Translations under genes and position numbers: made by a program
Shown here: piece by piece, positions 6,184 to 14,668 of the stretch
How the letters are laid out: every line of letters begins with the position of its first letter
Numbering within the stretch: the stretch's first letter is position 1
Notes under the pieces: generated by a model
The model's database searches: none
What the model was told of the DNA's origin: nothing
The model's input: the letters and a program-made list of their open reading frames with translations, nothing else
Origin: a virus
Length of the DNA: 25,679 nt
Reading direction: 5' to 3' (one strand)
IMG/VR virus record: IMGVR_UViG_3300012920_000233
Location: 1-25,679 of that record

Positions 6184-6531
6184 TTATGTTTTTGGATATT
6201 TGTTTTTTATTTCAGCAATCATTGTTTCCCAATTGTTAGTGCCATTAATTCTATCCCAATATTGCATGTCTAGCTGATCACTAATAGGAGGATATTCAAA
6301 TCTTCTTGCTTCTTTATATGCGTTAGCTTCATCGTTAGCTTTTTGTTCATCTGTTCTAAAATCAAAAGTTTCTGTTGTGCCATCTGCATTTGCTTTATTG
6401 TGATTATTGTCTATTGCACTTTGCCATTGTTCATCACTTACTTCTACAGTGGGAGATGGAATAGTTGAATGTATGTTTGAATCATACCAACCTAAAATTT
6501 GATTGTTTTCGTCTATATGTGCTAATTTCAT
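6184..6531 (-). CDS. Small fibre-partner protein, 115 aa
   Basis: The N-terminal part (MKLAHIDENNQILGWYDSNI, then VSDEQWQSAIDNNHN) resembles tail-fibre assembly and XkdW-like phage proteins. Such proteins often start with a short beta strand, 'N.I..wyd', followed by 'VSDEQW'. The C-terminus reads FEYPPISDQLDMQYW and ends IKNKYPKT, related to the end of the 89-aa protein at 4436-4705. It follows the 1346-aa fibre by nine bases and precedes the 488-aa fibre by twelve bases. It is therefore most likely the assembly or attachment partner of the large fibre. Function is inferred from the family and context. Confidence 0.65.
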   Translation of the reverse strand: MKLAHIDENNQILGWYDSNIHSTIPSPTVEVSDEQWQSAIDNNHNKANADGTTETFDFRTDEQKANDEANAYKEARRFEYPPISDQLDMQYWDRINGTNNWETMIAEIKNKYPKT

Positions 6532-6540
6532 ATTTTATTT

Positions 6541-9500
6541 TTAAGTTATTTTACCTGTTGCTATCCAATAATATCCTGCTGTTACACTATAATGAGATAC
6601 TCTAAAACCTGTAGCGGTTGCACTTGTTTTTGGAGTTACAGCATCAGCATTACTAACACCATTTGTATCATTATTACTATGATATATAGTCGTAACAATG
6701 CTGTATAAATTAGTAAATGATGTTGGAAAAGTTACTGTATCTGAACTAGATGTTGTGGCTCTTTGACCCCATTGTATAGTGTAGCCATTTGAAAATTTTA
6801 TATACCCATTGGCTGCCAAACTACTAGCTGCTATATCACCGCTTATGTTTGTCAGTGCAGAACCATCACCTTCAAAAGCTGTTGCCTTGACAGTGCCATT
6901 TACTTCTAATTTTTCACTAGGAGTTGATGTCCCTATACCTAAACCTGTTGAAGTAAGTCGCATACCTTCAGCAGAATTGACAGAAAACCTTAATGGTTTA
7001 TCAACTCTAGTTGCCATTTCAAAGTAATTTAAATTGTCACTAAATAACAATCCTGTTCTGACATTATTATCACCAAAATTAATAATTCCACCACCACCAC
7101 CATCTAAACGTAAATCAGCATACTCAGAACTACCGCCACTATTTTTTAAAGCTAAAATTGTTGCTGCTGTTGATGTAAGACCTGCTATATTAGTTGTTGT
7201 TGTACCTAACATTAGGTTGCCATCAAGCAAACGCATTTTTTCAGAATTGGTAAAAGAATTACCTGCTGTGCCTTGGTCTGCTGAGTGCCAAGTGTGCATC
7301 CCATTAGTATTGATACATGTTTGTTCGTAAGATGTAGCACCACCGTCTTGTTGATAGATATAGTTACTACCGTCAAAATAATGATTAGCACCAAATCTTA
7401 CTGTATTATTTCTACCCCATATATTCCATGCACTTGTACCTGCTTTACCTTGCAAGATTATGTCACCTGTTACCCAAGAGTTAGGTGTAAAGCTAATGCC
7501 TACATTACCGCTTGAGTTTATTTCAAAATTACGATTAGCACCTACTGAGTTACCTTTACCTATAACTAAGCTGTCGTTTGTATCATAAATACCTAAATAG
7601 TAATCAACAGTGTTACCATCAAAAACAAGTGCTGTATTTTCTGCACCACCATCACCAATAGTAATTGTTGGGGTAGTGCCTGTCACACTTAAACTATCTG
7701 TTACAGTTAAAGTTGATGGTGTTGTTAATGCACCACTTAACTTAGCTGAAGTAACTGTGCCATCATCCGGTGTGCCGATAGACACTGATTCAGCGTTATA
7801 AACTGTTATTACTCTGCCGTTTTCTGGTGCAGTAGCAAAAGTTAAAGTTGTGCCTGAAACTGAATATACATTTTGTGCTTGAAAGACACCATCAATGAAA
7901 ACTACTAAATTATTTTCAGAAGTTGGTGCTGAAGACAAAGTGAAGCCTGTAGTATTGCCATCACCAGAAAGTATATTGGTAGTAAATGAGCCAGTATTGC
8001 CACTACCGGCTATTGCACCCCATGCACCATTTGCATAACCCTCAAACTGTTGATCTTCACTGTTATATCTAAAATAACCATTTGCACCTGTAGGTCTTTG
8101 TGCTGTAGTGCCTACAGGAACATGTATTGCATCAGTTGCACTTCCAACATCTAAAGAAACATCAGGAGAAGAATTAAGTATACCTACTCTATTATTAGAA
8201 CTGTCTACTTTAAGAGTGTTGGTATCTATTAGTAAGTCACCGCTTACATTTAATGAACTTAAAGTTCCCACACTAGTGACATTGTTTAGAGTGTCTAAAG
8301 CAGATTCAAAAAAAGTTTCAAAGTCAGTTAAAGCAACTTGTTTCATAGTGCCATTGTCATTAACCACAACTCTGTCAGTATCTGCCAATGTCACTGAAGA
8401 AGCACTTGTATCGCCATCAAGAATATTTAGTTCAGAAGCTGTCGAAGTAACGCCATCCAGAATATTAAGTTCTGCTGTTGTTGATGTAACACCATCAAGA
8501 ATATTAAGTTCGGAAGTTGATGCTGTTACACCGTCAAGAATGTTTAGTTCAGAAGTTGTAGCGGTAATGCCATCAAGAATATTTAATTCTGAAGTCGTAA
8601 CTGTTGCACCATCTAGAATATTTAATTCTGTAGCGTTTGAAGTAATTGCTGTACCTGCAAGAGTAATATCTGTAGTCGCTAAACTGTTAACATCTAAATC
8701 TGCTAAAGCATAACCTGTAGCACTACTGTTAACAGTGGTAGTTGGTGCTGTTTGTGTGTCTTTAAATATTTTGAACGTGCCACTATCAGAAGCATCATAA
8801 TAAATACCTGCATATTTTGTAGTGCTTGATTCAACATACTTTCCATAAAATCCAAAATCTGTACTATTGGCAGTATTGGAATTACTTAACCCTGTAAAAT
8901 TATTATCTGTAATAACTGAACCTGTTTGAGTTGTATTTCCCACAACAGTCAAGTCACCGCTTACTGTTAAGTTATTTGAAACAGTAACGTTGTTTGGCAA
9001 ACCTATTGTGAGTGTGTCGGTTGCACTAACAGCTACTTCAACTTCATTGCTTGTACCTGATACTGTTAAAGTGTCTCCACCTGCAATAGTTTGTGTATTT
9101 GTTCCATCAGAAAGTGTAAAGCTAGTAGAAATATTAGCTGTACTTGCACTTGTTATTCTGCCTTTAGCATCTATTGCAATTACTGGCACTGCAGTTGCAC
9201 TACCATAAGTTGCTGCACTAACGCCAGAAGATGCAAGAGAAACAGCACCACTATTGACTGAAAAATCGCTTGTAAATGAAGCTATACCTTTATTAGAACT
9301 TGTAGCATCTTCTGCTGAATAAGTTATTGTTCCTGAACTTTCTGATACATCTAAACCTTCACCTGCTGCATAATTTATAGTTTCGCCTAATTGTATTGAT
9401 GTTGTATTGCTGCCGTCACCGATTGTAATACTACTATTAGCAAGTTTTGCATTGGCTATAGAACCTGCTAATTGTGCATTTGTAATTGTTCCAGTTAAGC

Positions 9501-10581
9501 TGCTTGTTGGATAGTTTGTAGCATCAGATAGATCAAACGCAGGTGTTGCATCACTACCTCCTAAAGATAAGCTCACACCACCATAAGAAACTGATGAATT
9601 AGCAAGTTTTGAATTTGCAATACTACCTGCTAATTGTGAATTAGTAATTGTGCCGGACAAACTTGATGTTGGATAGTTAGTAGCATCGCTCAAATCAAAT
9701 GCCGGTGTGGTATCGCTTTCACCTAATGCAAGTGTAACACCTCCAAAGTTTACATTGGAATTTGCCAACATTGTATTACTAACTGTGCCACTATCGCCTG
9801 AACTGACAATAGTTCCTGTACTTGCAGGTAAAGTAAGTGTTGGATTTCCTGCAAATGCACTATGTGCAGGTGCTTGTAATTTTACATAATGAGCATTACT
9901 TGCTTCACAATAAAATAAAATATTTGACTGTGTACCACCATTTTTTATTTTTATTGTGCCTTGCTCTATAACAACGCCATTTGTTGAGCCACCACCTACG
10001 CCTAATGAAGAAGCAGTAACTTGATTAAAGGTTACATCATCAGAAGTACCGACACTTTGTCCAATAGCAAAAGTAACATTGTTACCTGATGCAGTTGATG
10101 TAATACCAGTGCCACCCAATAATCCCAAAGATTCGCTATCTAGGTCTATACTTATAGAACTGCTGCCATCTGATAAATCAAGGTCTTGTGCAGTTACTTG
10201 CGAATCAACATATGCCTTAATGGATTGTTGAGTGGCTAAAGCTGTATTTGAATCTGAACCTAAATTATCTTCATCTAATATAGTGGTTACTGTTTGACCA
10301 CTACTAAAACTAAAACTTGTTATGCCATTTACAGTGCCACCATTTATATCAACAGTATTATCTGCTGTTATAGATATTGGCAGAGTTATCCATCCGTTAT
10401 TTGCAGAATTTCTTATTTTTAATAAATCATTAGATGTATCTACCCAAATTTGATAAGCATACATTGTGGATGGCTCAGTAGCATTAGAGTTATTAGATAC
10501 AATTGCTTGTAAAGCATTGTTTAAATCTGCTCTAAAATTTGCACCTGATTGATTGTCAAGAACGTAATCGTGGGTAGCCAT
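6541..10581 (-). CDS. Tail fibre protein 1, 1346 aa
   Basis: The N-terminus (MATHDYVLDNQSGANFRADL, then NALQAIVSNNSNATEP) is the attachment-type opening seen on many marine phage fibres. The long shaft is Ser/Thr/Asn/Gly-rich and has several repeat classes. There are two 54-residue units with PAFDLSDATNYPTSSL, six 13-residue ELNILDG units, and 'GIGTSTPSEKLEV' stem units. The C-terminal 95 residues contain NGYIKFSNGYTIQWGQR, VTFPTSFTNLYS and YYWIATGKIT. This follows the pattern of the gp53-like tail-fibre tip: 'G.I..pnG..iQWG', 'v.FP..F', 'yWiAiG'. The tip probably contacts the host surface. It lies directly downstream of the tail hub and its small chaperone. There is no Shine-Dalgarno before ATG 10581, only an AT-rich leader. 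Confidence 0.85.
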   Translation of the reverse strand: MATHDYVLDNQSGANFRADLNNALQAIVSNNSNATEPSTMYAYQIWVDTSNDLLKIRNSANNGWITLPISITADNTVDINGGTVNGITSFSFSSGQTVTTILDEDNLGSDSNTALATQQSIKAYVDSQVTAQDLDLSDGSSSISIDLDSESLGLLGGTGITSTASGNNVTFAIGQSVGTSDDVTFNQVTASSLGVGGGSTNGVVIEQGTIKIKNGGTQSNILFYCEASNAHYVKLQAPAHSAFAGNPTLTLPASTGTIVSSGDSGTVSNTMLANSNVNFGGVTLALGESDTTPAFDLSDATNYPTSSLSGTITNSQLAGSIANSKLANSSVSYGGVSLSLGGSDATPAFDLSDATNYPTSSLTGTITNAQLAGSIANAKLANSSITIGDGSNTTSIQLGETINYAAGEGLDVSESSGTITYSAEDATSSNKGIASFTSDFSVNSGAVSLASSGVSAATYGSATAVPVIAIDAKGRITSASTANISTSFTLSDGTNTQTIAGGDTLTVSGTSNEVEVAVSATDTLTIGLPNNVTVSNNLTVSGDLTVVGNTTQTGSVITDNNFTGLSNSNTANSTDFGFYGKYVESSTTKYAGIYYDASDSGTFKIFKDTQTAPTTTVNSSATGYALADLDVNSLATTDITLAGTAITSNATELNILDGATVTTSELNILDGITATTSELNILDGVTASTSELNILDGVTSTTAELNILDGVTSTASELNILDGDTSASSVTLADTDRVVVNDNGTMKQVALTDFETFFESALDTLNNVTSVGTLSSLNVSGDLLIDTNTLKVDSSNNRVGILNSSPDVSLDVGSATDAIHVPVGTTAQRPTGANGYFRYNSEDQQFEGYANGAWGAIAGSGNTGSFTTNILSGDGNTTGFTLSSAPTSENNLVVFIDGVFQAQNVYSVSGTTLTFATAPENGRVITVYNAESVSIGTPDDGTVTSAKLSGALTTPSTLTVTDSLSVTGTTPTITIGDGGAENTALVFDGNTVDYYLGIYDTNDSLVIGKGNSVGANRNFEINSSGNVGISFTPNSWVTGDIILQGKAGTSAWNIWGRNNTVRFGANHYFDGSNYIYQQDGGATSYEQTCINTNGMHTWHSADQGTAGNSFTNSEKMRLLDGNLMLGTTTTNIAGLTSTAATILALKNSGGSSEYADLRLDGGGGGIINFGDNNVRTGLLFSDNLNYFEMATRVDKPLRFSVNSAEGMRLTSTGLGIGTSTPSEKLEVNGTVKATAFEGDGSALTNISGDIAASSLAANGYIKFSNGYTIQWGQRATTSSSDTVTFPTSFTNLYSIVTTIYHSNNDTNGVSNADAVTPKTSATATGFRVSHYSVTAGYYWIATGKIT
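6847..6921 (-). repeat. Stem module shared with fibre 2, copy in fibre 1
   Basis: This segment encodes the same 25 residues (P-S-E-K ... A-L-T-N) as 5179-5253, with about 15 silent DNA differences. It joins the stem to the C-terminal tip in both fibres. Confidence 0.85.
8413..8646 (-). repeat. Six tandem 39-bp units encoding ELNILDG repeats
   Basis: Copies of a sequence reading CCATCAAGAATATTTAGTTC with variations begin at 8413, 8452, 8491, 8530, 8569 and 8608, an exact 39-base step. Each unit encodes 13 residues of the form (T/A)SELNILDG(V/I)T(A/S)(T/S). They are in frame in the fibre gene and vary at third positions, so they are coding repeats rather than a recent slippage product. Confidence 0.9.
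9440..9763 (-). repeat. Two tandem 162-bp units in the fibre shaft
   Basis: Two units spaced exactly 162 bases apart (GCAAGTTTTG at 9440 and 9602) encode 54-residue modules. Each carries GGV.L.LG, PAFDLSDATNYPTSSL, GTITN.QLAGSIAN and KLANSS. The protein copies are nearly identical; the DNA differs mainly at silent positions. Confidence 0.85.
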
Positions 10582-10600
10582 AGCGTATTATATTATATTT

Positions 10601-10825
10601 TTAATCTGGTTTACTTGGAAATACAATAGAATCTATGTCATCTTCGTCAGAATATTTTGTAGGTAAGTCTCTTAACTCTTGTCTATAAATTGCCCATTCT
10701 GTTTTTTTAGAATCAGGCAAAGGTGAATCAGGCATTTGTGTCCAATCCGATTCTTTTAAACCCTCATCTCTCACAAATCGAAGATAGACTAAAGTTTCTG
10801 GAATATTATCTTGATTGAAATACAT
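10601..10825 (-). CDS. Small tail assembly chaperone-like protein, 74 aa
   Basis: The sequence ESDWTQMPDSPLPDSKKTEW, followed directly by AIYRQELRDLP, matches the pattern of the family called phage tail assembly chaperone protein (Phage_tail_APC): 'sDWtqlpDspl....k.eWa.YRq.LRdlp'. The usual role given to that family is help in tail or fibre assembly. The 74-aa length is normal. Its start overlaps the stop of the tail hub gene by one base, and it is followed by the large fibre, which suits a factor needed to put the fibre on the tail tip. Confidence 0.75.
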   Translation of the reverse strand: MYFNQDNIPETLVYLRFVRDEGLKESDWTQMPDSPLPDSKKTEWAIYRQELRDLPTKYSDEDDIDSIVFPSKPD

Positions 10826-13512
10826 TAAACACCTAAACCTACAACCTCAATAAAACCAAAACCAAATCCTAATGTACTTCCAGATGCAGTAAAGTTTTTT
10901 AAGCCTACATAAATACTAGCAACATAATTTGTATTACCACTTAAATTTACAGTAGCACCATTTATATGTGGTGATATAGTATTACCTATTCTCACACCGC
11001 CACCAGAATGTACTATTGTTCCAGTGCTAGTTTTGACTTCTAATACTAAAATGCTTTGGGATGTACTTGATGTTATTCCTGCGGGAGAACCAAAACCAGT
11101 AAAAGCATACTCTTTTGTTCCAGTAAAGTTAGGTGTAGTAAAACTTTTTGTAGCTAAAGTGAATAAAGTATGAGTACCATCAGTGTTTTGTGGCAAACTA
11201 CTTAAAAAACCAGCTAGACTTGTGCTTTGTCCAAAATAAAAAGAGATCACATTGTCAGTCGTAGTGCCATCTAATTTGTTGCCAGAATCTGCGGTAACAT
11301 TTCCAACACTGCCATCTTGTATATCATTTGTTACAACAGGTTTGTCACCAACTGAAAAAGTTAAATTAGTTGCACTAGATTCAACGCCTGTGCTATTCAA
11401 AGAAGATACACTTGCAACATAGTTTGAACCTTTTGGCAAAAAATTCATATCGGCAGTATGTTCATTTACTACTTTATTCATTAATTGATTTCCAGAACTA
11501 TCTTTTACATTTACTCTGTATTCGTTATAAGCAAAATCTGAAGGAACATCCCAAGTTAAAATTGGTCTGCCTATACTTGAAGAATTAGTATCCGTGAAAG
11601 TTAAGTTATCTGGGGCATCAACTGAATAACCATTAGGTATATTAACTGCATCATTGACTGCTTGTTGTGGTGGCACTTCCCATGTATATACATCAAAATA
11701 TTCTTGTAATGTAATATTTACAAAACCATTTGGTTGTAATTCCATCATTAGAACCCTAAATACTTTGCCACTAAATCCTAAATTTGCATAAGTAAGATCA
11801 ACAATATCACCAATATTTAGTTTGTATATTTCAGGTGTACCTGTAAAACTTACAGACATTTGATTACGACTTCTTGTCAAAATAGCTTTACCCATATTGT
11901 AAGCAATATAAGGATTAGTTATGTGTGGAAACTGTGCTGTAATCTCAAGTTCTTCCCCACCGTCATCAGAAGTAAAATTAGGTAAAGCATTATGTAAAAT
12001 TGTTACGGTATCTGGTTCAAAATTATTTTGACCATTGACATATTCAACTATAACTTTATTTGCCCTACTGTCCTTATCACCATAATTAACGGTAATACCA
12101 CTATCTCCTATTATATGTGAATCATTTATACTAAAAGAGGAACTACCTGTATCTTCAATCTCAAGTTCAAATTTGCCATCAACATAAGTAAAAATACCTC
12201 GCATTGTTGCAAGTAATTCTTTTGAATTTTCAATAATGTTTCTATCAGGGTCAACAACACCATTACAATGAAATCTGCGAACTTTAGATAAAGCAAAACC
12301 ACTTACTGAATAATTTGCTGTTAGTGGAAAGGCACTATCCCAATAAACTATATAGTATGGAGTATTGCTTCCATATTGATACCTTTTATCTACTTGCGTA
12401 ATTATTCGTTCATTAACAACTACATTGTTGTTGTTATCTCGCAAAGTCAAAGCATCCCCCACTTTAAATTTTCTCCATGAAGGAAAACCTTCTATGTAAA
12501 CTCTATTTTGTCCATTTACGCCATTCCAATTTAAAGTTGCAAGACTACCGCTAAAGTCAGCGTTGTTGTTTTTTACATCTGCTAAATTAGCTGCTGTTGT
12601 AAATGTGCTGGTATTAATTTTTGCAATTGGCAGACCCTTGCCATATTCATCATTAGTAATGTAATCTAAAAAAGTAAGAGCAGGATTGTCAGACCATTTA
12701 TAAGTAGATATATTTCCAAAAGTTTGTGAGGTATCTCTTGGGTCAAAAACTTTTTTGCCTTGAACTTCTACAGTCAATCTTGGTATTGAGCGAAACATAC
12801 CGTTAGGGTCATATCTATATTTAGCTGCTATATATGCTATTCCATTTAGTTTATGATTGCTTGTCCATTCGCCATTAGTTGATGCTACTAACATTGGGTC
12901 AGCAGTTTGTGTTTCTGCACCATGATGCAAGTTAAATACCATCCTGTATACTCCTGTTGGCGAAGACCCTTTCTGAGTAATTCTTCGACTAGTTCCCAAA
13001 AAAGGAGTGTAAGTCACTGGCGGTAGAGAAGTAAAAGCACCTGTATTGTCTACACTGTTAAGACTAAAATTACCAGATGTAACTTTATCTGAGCCAATAT
13101 AAGCACCATCTTTAAATCTTTCTCCATCATCAATAGGTGTTCCATCTATTTCTATTGTAGCTGCATCAATATTTTCAATTTCACCAACACACAAAGCATA
13201 GACAACAAACAAATCTTGATTAGAGTTATCAGCAGTATTTAAGTAAACAACTTGTGCACCAACTCTTCTACTACCATATATTATTGGTATTCTTCCTCCA
13301 GCAGTTGTTTTATTGGCTTTTATACCTTCGGTTTTAGCTTGTAAACTTTGTGCTAATTCTTTTGCAGCTTCTTTTGCATTTATATAATTATTTACACCTG
13401 ATGCAGCAGCTAGACCAACAGCTACACCTATAGCTATCGGTCCGCCAACTACTGCTGCTACTATACCTGCACCGAATGCTACAACATCTAAAACTTTATC
13501 AAAGAAAGACAT
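10825..13512 (-). CDS. Tail hub / tip attachment protein, gpJ-like, 895 aa
   Basis: The 895-aa protein opens with a long Ala/Gly-rich hydrophobic stretch (about 8-45: VVAFGAGIVAAVVGGPIAIG and onward). This is followed by GRIPIIYGSRRVGAQVVYLN, the common start of gpJ-type hub proteins. The middle contains paired beta domains (for example NKVIVEYVNGQNNFEPDTV and NIGDIVDLTYANLGFSGKVF), the hub rings of such proteins. From about 640 there is a fibronectin type III-like module (PDNLTFTDTNSSSIGRPILT, then WDVPSDFAYNEYRVNV) and a separate C-terminal beta domain. In lambda this protein sits at the tail tip and determines host range. Here separate fibre genes follow, so the C-terminal part may serve fibre attachment. 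It starts at a TAATG overlap with the upstream gene. Confidence 0.8.
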   Translation of the reverse strand: MSFFDKVLDVVAFGAGIVAAVVGGPIAIGVAVGLAAASGVNNYINAKEAAKELAQSLQAKTEGIKANKTTAGGRIPIIYGSRRVGAQVVYLNTADNSNQDLFVVYALCVGEIENIDAATIEIDGTPIDDGERFKDGAYIGSDKVTSGNFSLNSVDNTGAFTSLPPVTYTPFLGTSRRITQKGSSPTGVYRMVFNLHHGAETQTADPMLVASTNGEWTSNHKLNGIAYIAAKYRYDPNGMFRSIPRLTVEVQGKKVFDPRDTSQTFGNISTYKWSDNPALTFLDYITNDEYGKGLPIAKINTSTFTTAANLADVKNNNADFSGSLATLNWNGVNGQNRVYIEGFPSWRKFKVGDALTLRDNNNNVVVNERIITQVDKRYQYGSNTPYYIVYWDSAFPLTANYSVSGFALSKVRRFHCNGVVDPDRNIIENSKELLATMRGIFTYVDGKFELEIEDTGSSSFSINDSHIIGDSGITVNYGDKDSRANKVIVEYVNGQNNFEPDTVTILHNALPNFTSDDGGEELEITAQFPHITNPYIAYNMGKAILTRSRNQMSVSFTGTPEIYKLNIGDIVDLTYANLGFSGKVFRVLMMELQPNGFVNITLQEYFDVYTWEVPPQQAVNDAVNIPNGYSVDAPDNLTFTDTNSSSIGRPILTWDVPSDFAYNEYRVNVKDSSGNQLMNKVVNEHTADMNFLPKGSNYVASVSSLNSTGVESSATNLTFSVGDKPVVTNDIQDGSVGNVTADSGNKLDGTTTDNVISFYFGQSTSLAGFLSSLPQNTDGTHTLFTLATKSFTTPNFTGTKEYAFTGFGSPAGITSSTSQSILVLEVKTSTGTIVHSGGGVRIGNTISPHINGATVNLSGNTNYVASIYVGLKNFTASGSTLGFGFGFIEVVGLGV

Positions 13513-14063
13513 TAAGATTTACCCCAAGAAACATCTCCTTTAGTTTCTGTAGCATATTCAAGACCTAAATCACCGCTTGAATATTCTTGTTGCGATTCAT
13601 TAGTATAATATCTACCTTTTTTTAAAGACCAATTAGCAAATTGAGAAGCTACCCTTATAGTAAGAGATGATGCACTTGTATTTTCTGTCAGCACAACATT
13701 TCTAATAAAACCTGTAAAATAATTTATAGCACCAACTAAGGCATCTGAAGTATTAAAGTAAGCTATATAAATTTCTACTTCTTTATCTGTAAATGCACCA
13801 TCTTGGACTAGAAGTCTTATTTCATTAGTCACGTTAGAAAAACTAACATCTAATTCATTAACTCTTAAATCTCCTGTTTCTTGTATGCTATCTACGCGTA
13901 AAAAAGAACCTCCTGTTTCATAAGATTCAGAATTGTAAGTTACATCTGTATAAAAATCAGTTAGTCTGTATACAGTTGATAAATTTAATTTAACTAAAAA
14001 TGCAATTTTTGTAGATTCATTTGCAACTTCAGTTTGTAAAGCATTTGATAAACTTCTTGGCAT
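13512..14063 (-). CDS. Tail tip protein (DUF2163/gpL-like), 183 aa
   Basis: The sequence SLSNALQTEVANESTKIAFL, VYRLTDFYTDVTYNSESYET and GFIRNVVLTENTSASSLTIR has the 'ytd..i.ydg..Y..' opening and 'G.i......' pattern. This is found in small baseplate or hub-forming proteins of siphoviruses and gene transfer agents (DUF2163-like). It sits between the putative distal tail protein and the gpJ-like hub, the usual place for a gpL/gpM-type tip component. The start has a good Shine-Dalgarno (AGAGAGG, eight bases before ATG 14063). It ends in the TAATG overlap with the hub gene. No cysteine cluster (as in lambda gpL) is visible, so the exact counterpart is uncertain. Confidence 0.65.
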   Translation of the reverse strand: MPRSLSNALQTEVANESTKIAFLVKLNLSTVYRLTDFYTDVTYNSESYETGGSFLRVDSIQETGDLRVNELDVSFSNVTNEIRLLVQDGAFTDKEVEIYIAYFNTSDALVGAINYFTGFIRNVVLTENTSASSLTIRVASQFANWSLKKGRYYTNESQQEYSSGDLGLEYATETKGDVSWGKS

Positions 14064-14668
14064 TATATTACAACCTCTCTTACCTCAAAATTTATACTAT
14101 ACAATCCAGAAGCATCAGTAGAATACATTATTTCATTGCTAGAAAGATAAACAGTAAAAGAAGGTTTGTTAACAGTCACTGCTTCATTATCTGCTAGATC
14201 AGAAACTAAACTTGGTGATATTAAAACAGTACAAGCACCAGAGCCATCAGAATCTATATCGCTTTGTACCATGTAAACTTTTGTATGATTGGCAAATTTG
14301 ATAAGGTCACCTGCCTTCAAGACAGCAGAAGTGTTTGCATCAAAACCATCTAATGCTATAGAAGCATCTGTAGCAGTATGTGCACCTGCCACTAGAATAT
14401 CAGTTTGTGACTTGTTAGCACCTAAATTATCTGTAGGATATTCTATTGTAAAGTTTTCAAAACCGCCTTTTTGTTTTTGTAGAAAAGCAAAAATACTTTG
14501 TGACTCTGCTTGTGTCATTGGTGGCATAGCTACACCAAAAGAAAAAAATTGACCACCTATCTGTCTAGCTGTTTTTTTACCAGACAAAGTTTGATTGACC
14601 AAAACAGGTCTGTTGTCTTTAAAATTAAGAGTTCTAAATTTTGGACTTGTAGGAAAAGAACCTGACAT
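14063..14668 (-). CDS. Putative distal tail protein, 201 aa
   Basis: The N-terminal region reads GSFPTSPKFRTLNFKDNRPV, then SGKKTARQIGGQFFSFGVAM and PPMTQAESQSIFAFLQKQKG. This is a pattern common to a phage family encoded between the tape measure and the tail hub: 'sG..q.r..g.q.w.f....ppm.......i.aFl..QkG'. The rest is beta-rich, with LKAGDLIKFANHTKVYMVQS and an acidic C-terminus. Position and fold-like features suggest a distal tail or tip-initiator ring (Dit or gpM-like), but the assignment rests on context. ATG 14668 overlaps the tape measure stop (TAATG), so it is probably coupled to it. Confidence 0.6.
   Translation of the reverse strand: MSGSFPTSPKFRTLNFKDNRPVLVNQTLSGKKTARQIGGQFFSFGVAMPPMTQAESQSIFAFLQKQKGGFENFTIEYPTDNLGANKSQTDILVAGAHTATDASIALDGFDANTSAVLKAGDLIKFANHTKVYMVQSDIDSDGSGACTVLISPSLVSDLADNEAVTVNKPSFTVYLSSNEIMYSTDASGLYSINFEVREVVI

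Noticed and set aside
8413-8646. Regular 39-base repeats as a possible CRISPR array
   Set aside because: There are no unique spacers between short palindromic repeats. The whole unit repeats in frame and encodes protein with silent variation.
8108-8713. A 201-codon plus-strand frame across the fibre repeats
   Set aside because: It lies opposite the 1346-aa fibre. Its PSRI(F/L)(S/N)SE repeats are simply the reverse reading of the ELNILDG units, and there is no ribosome binding site.
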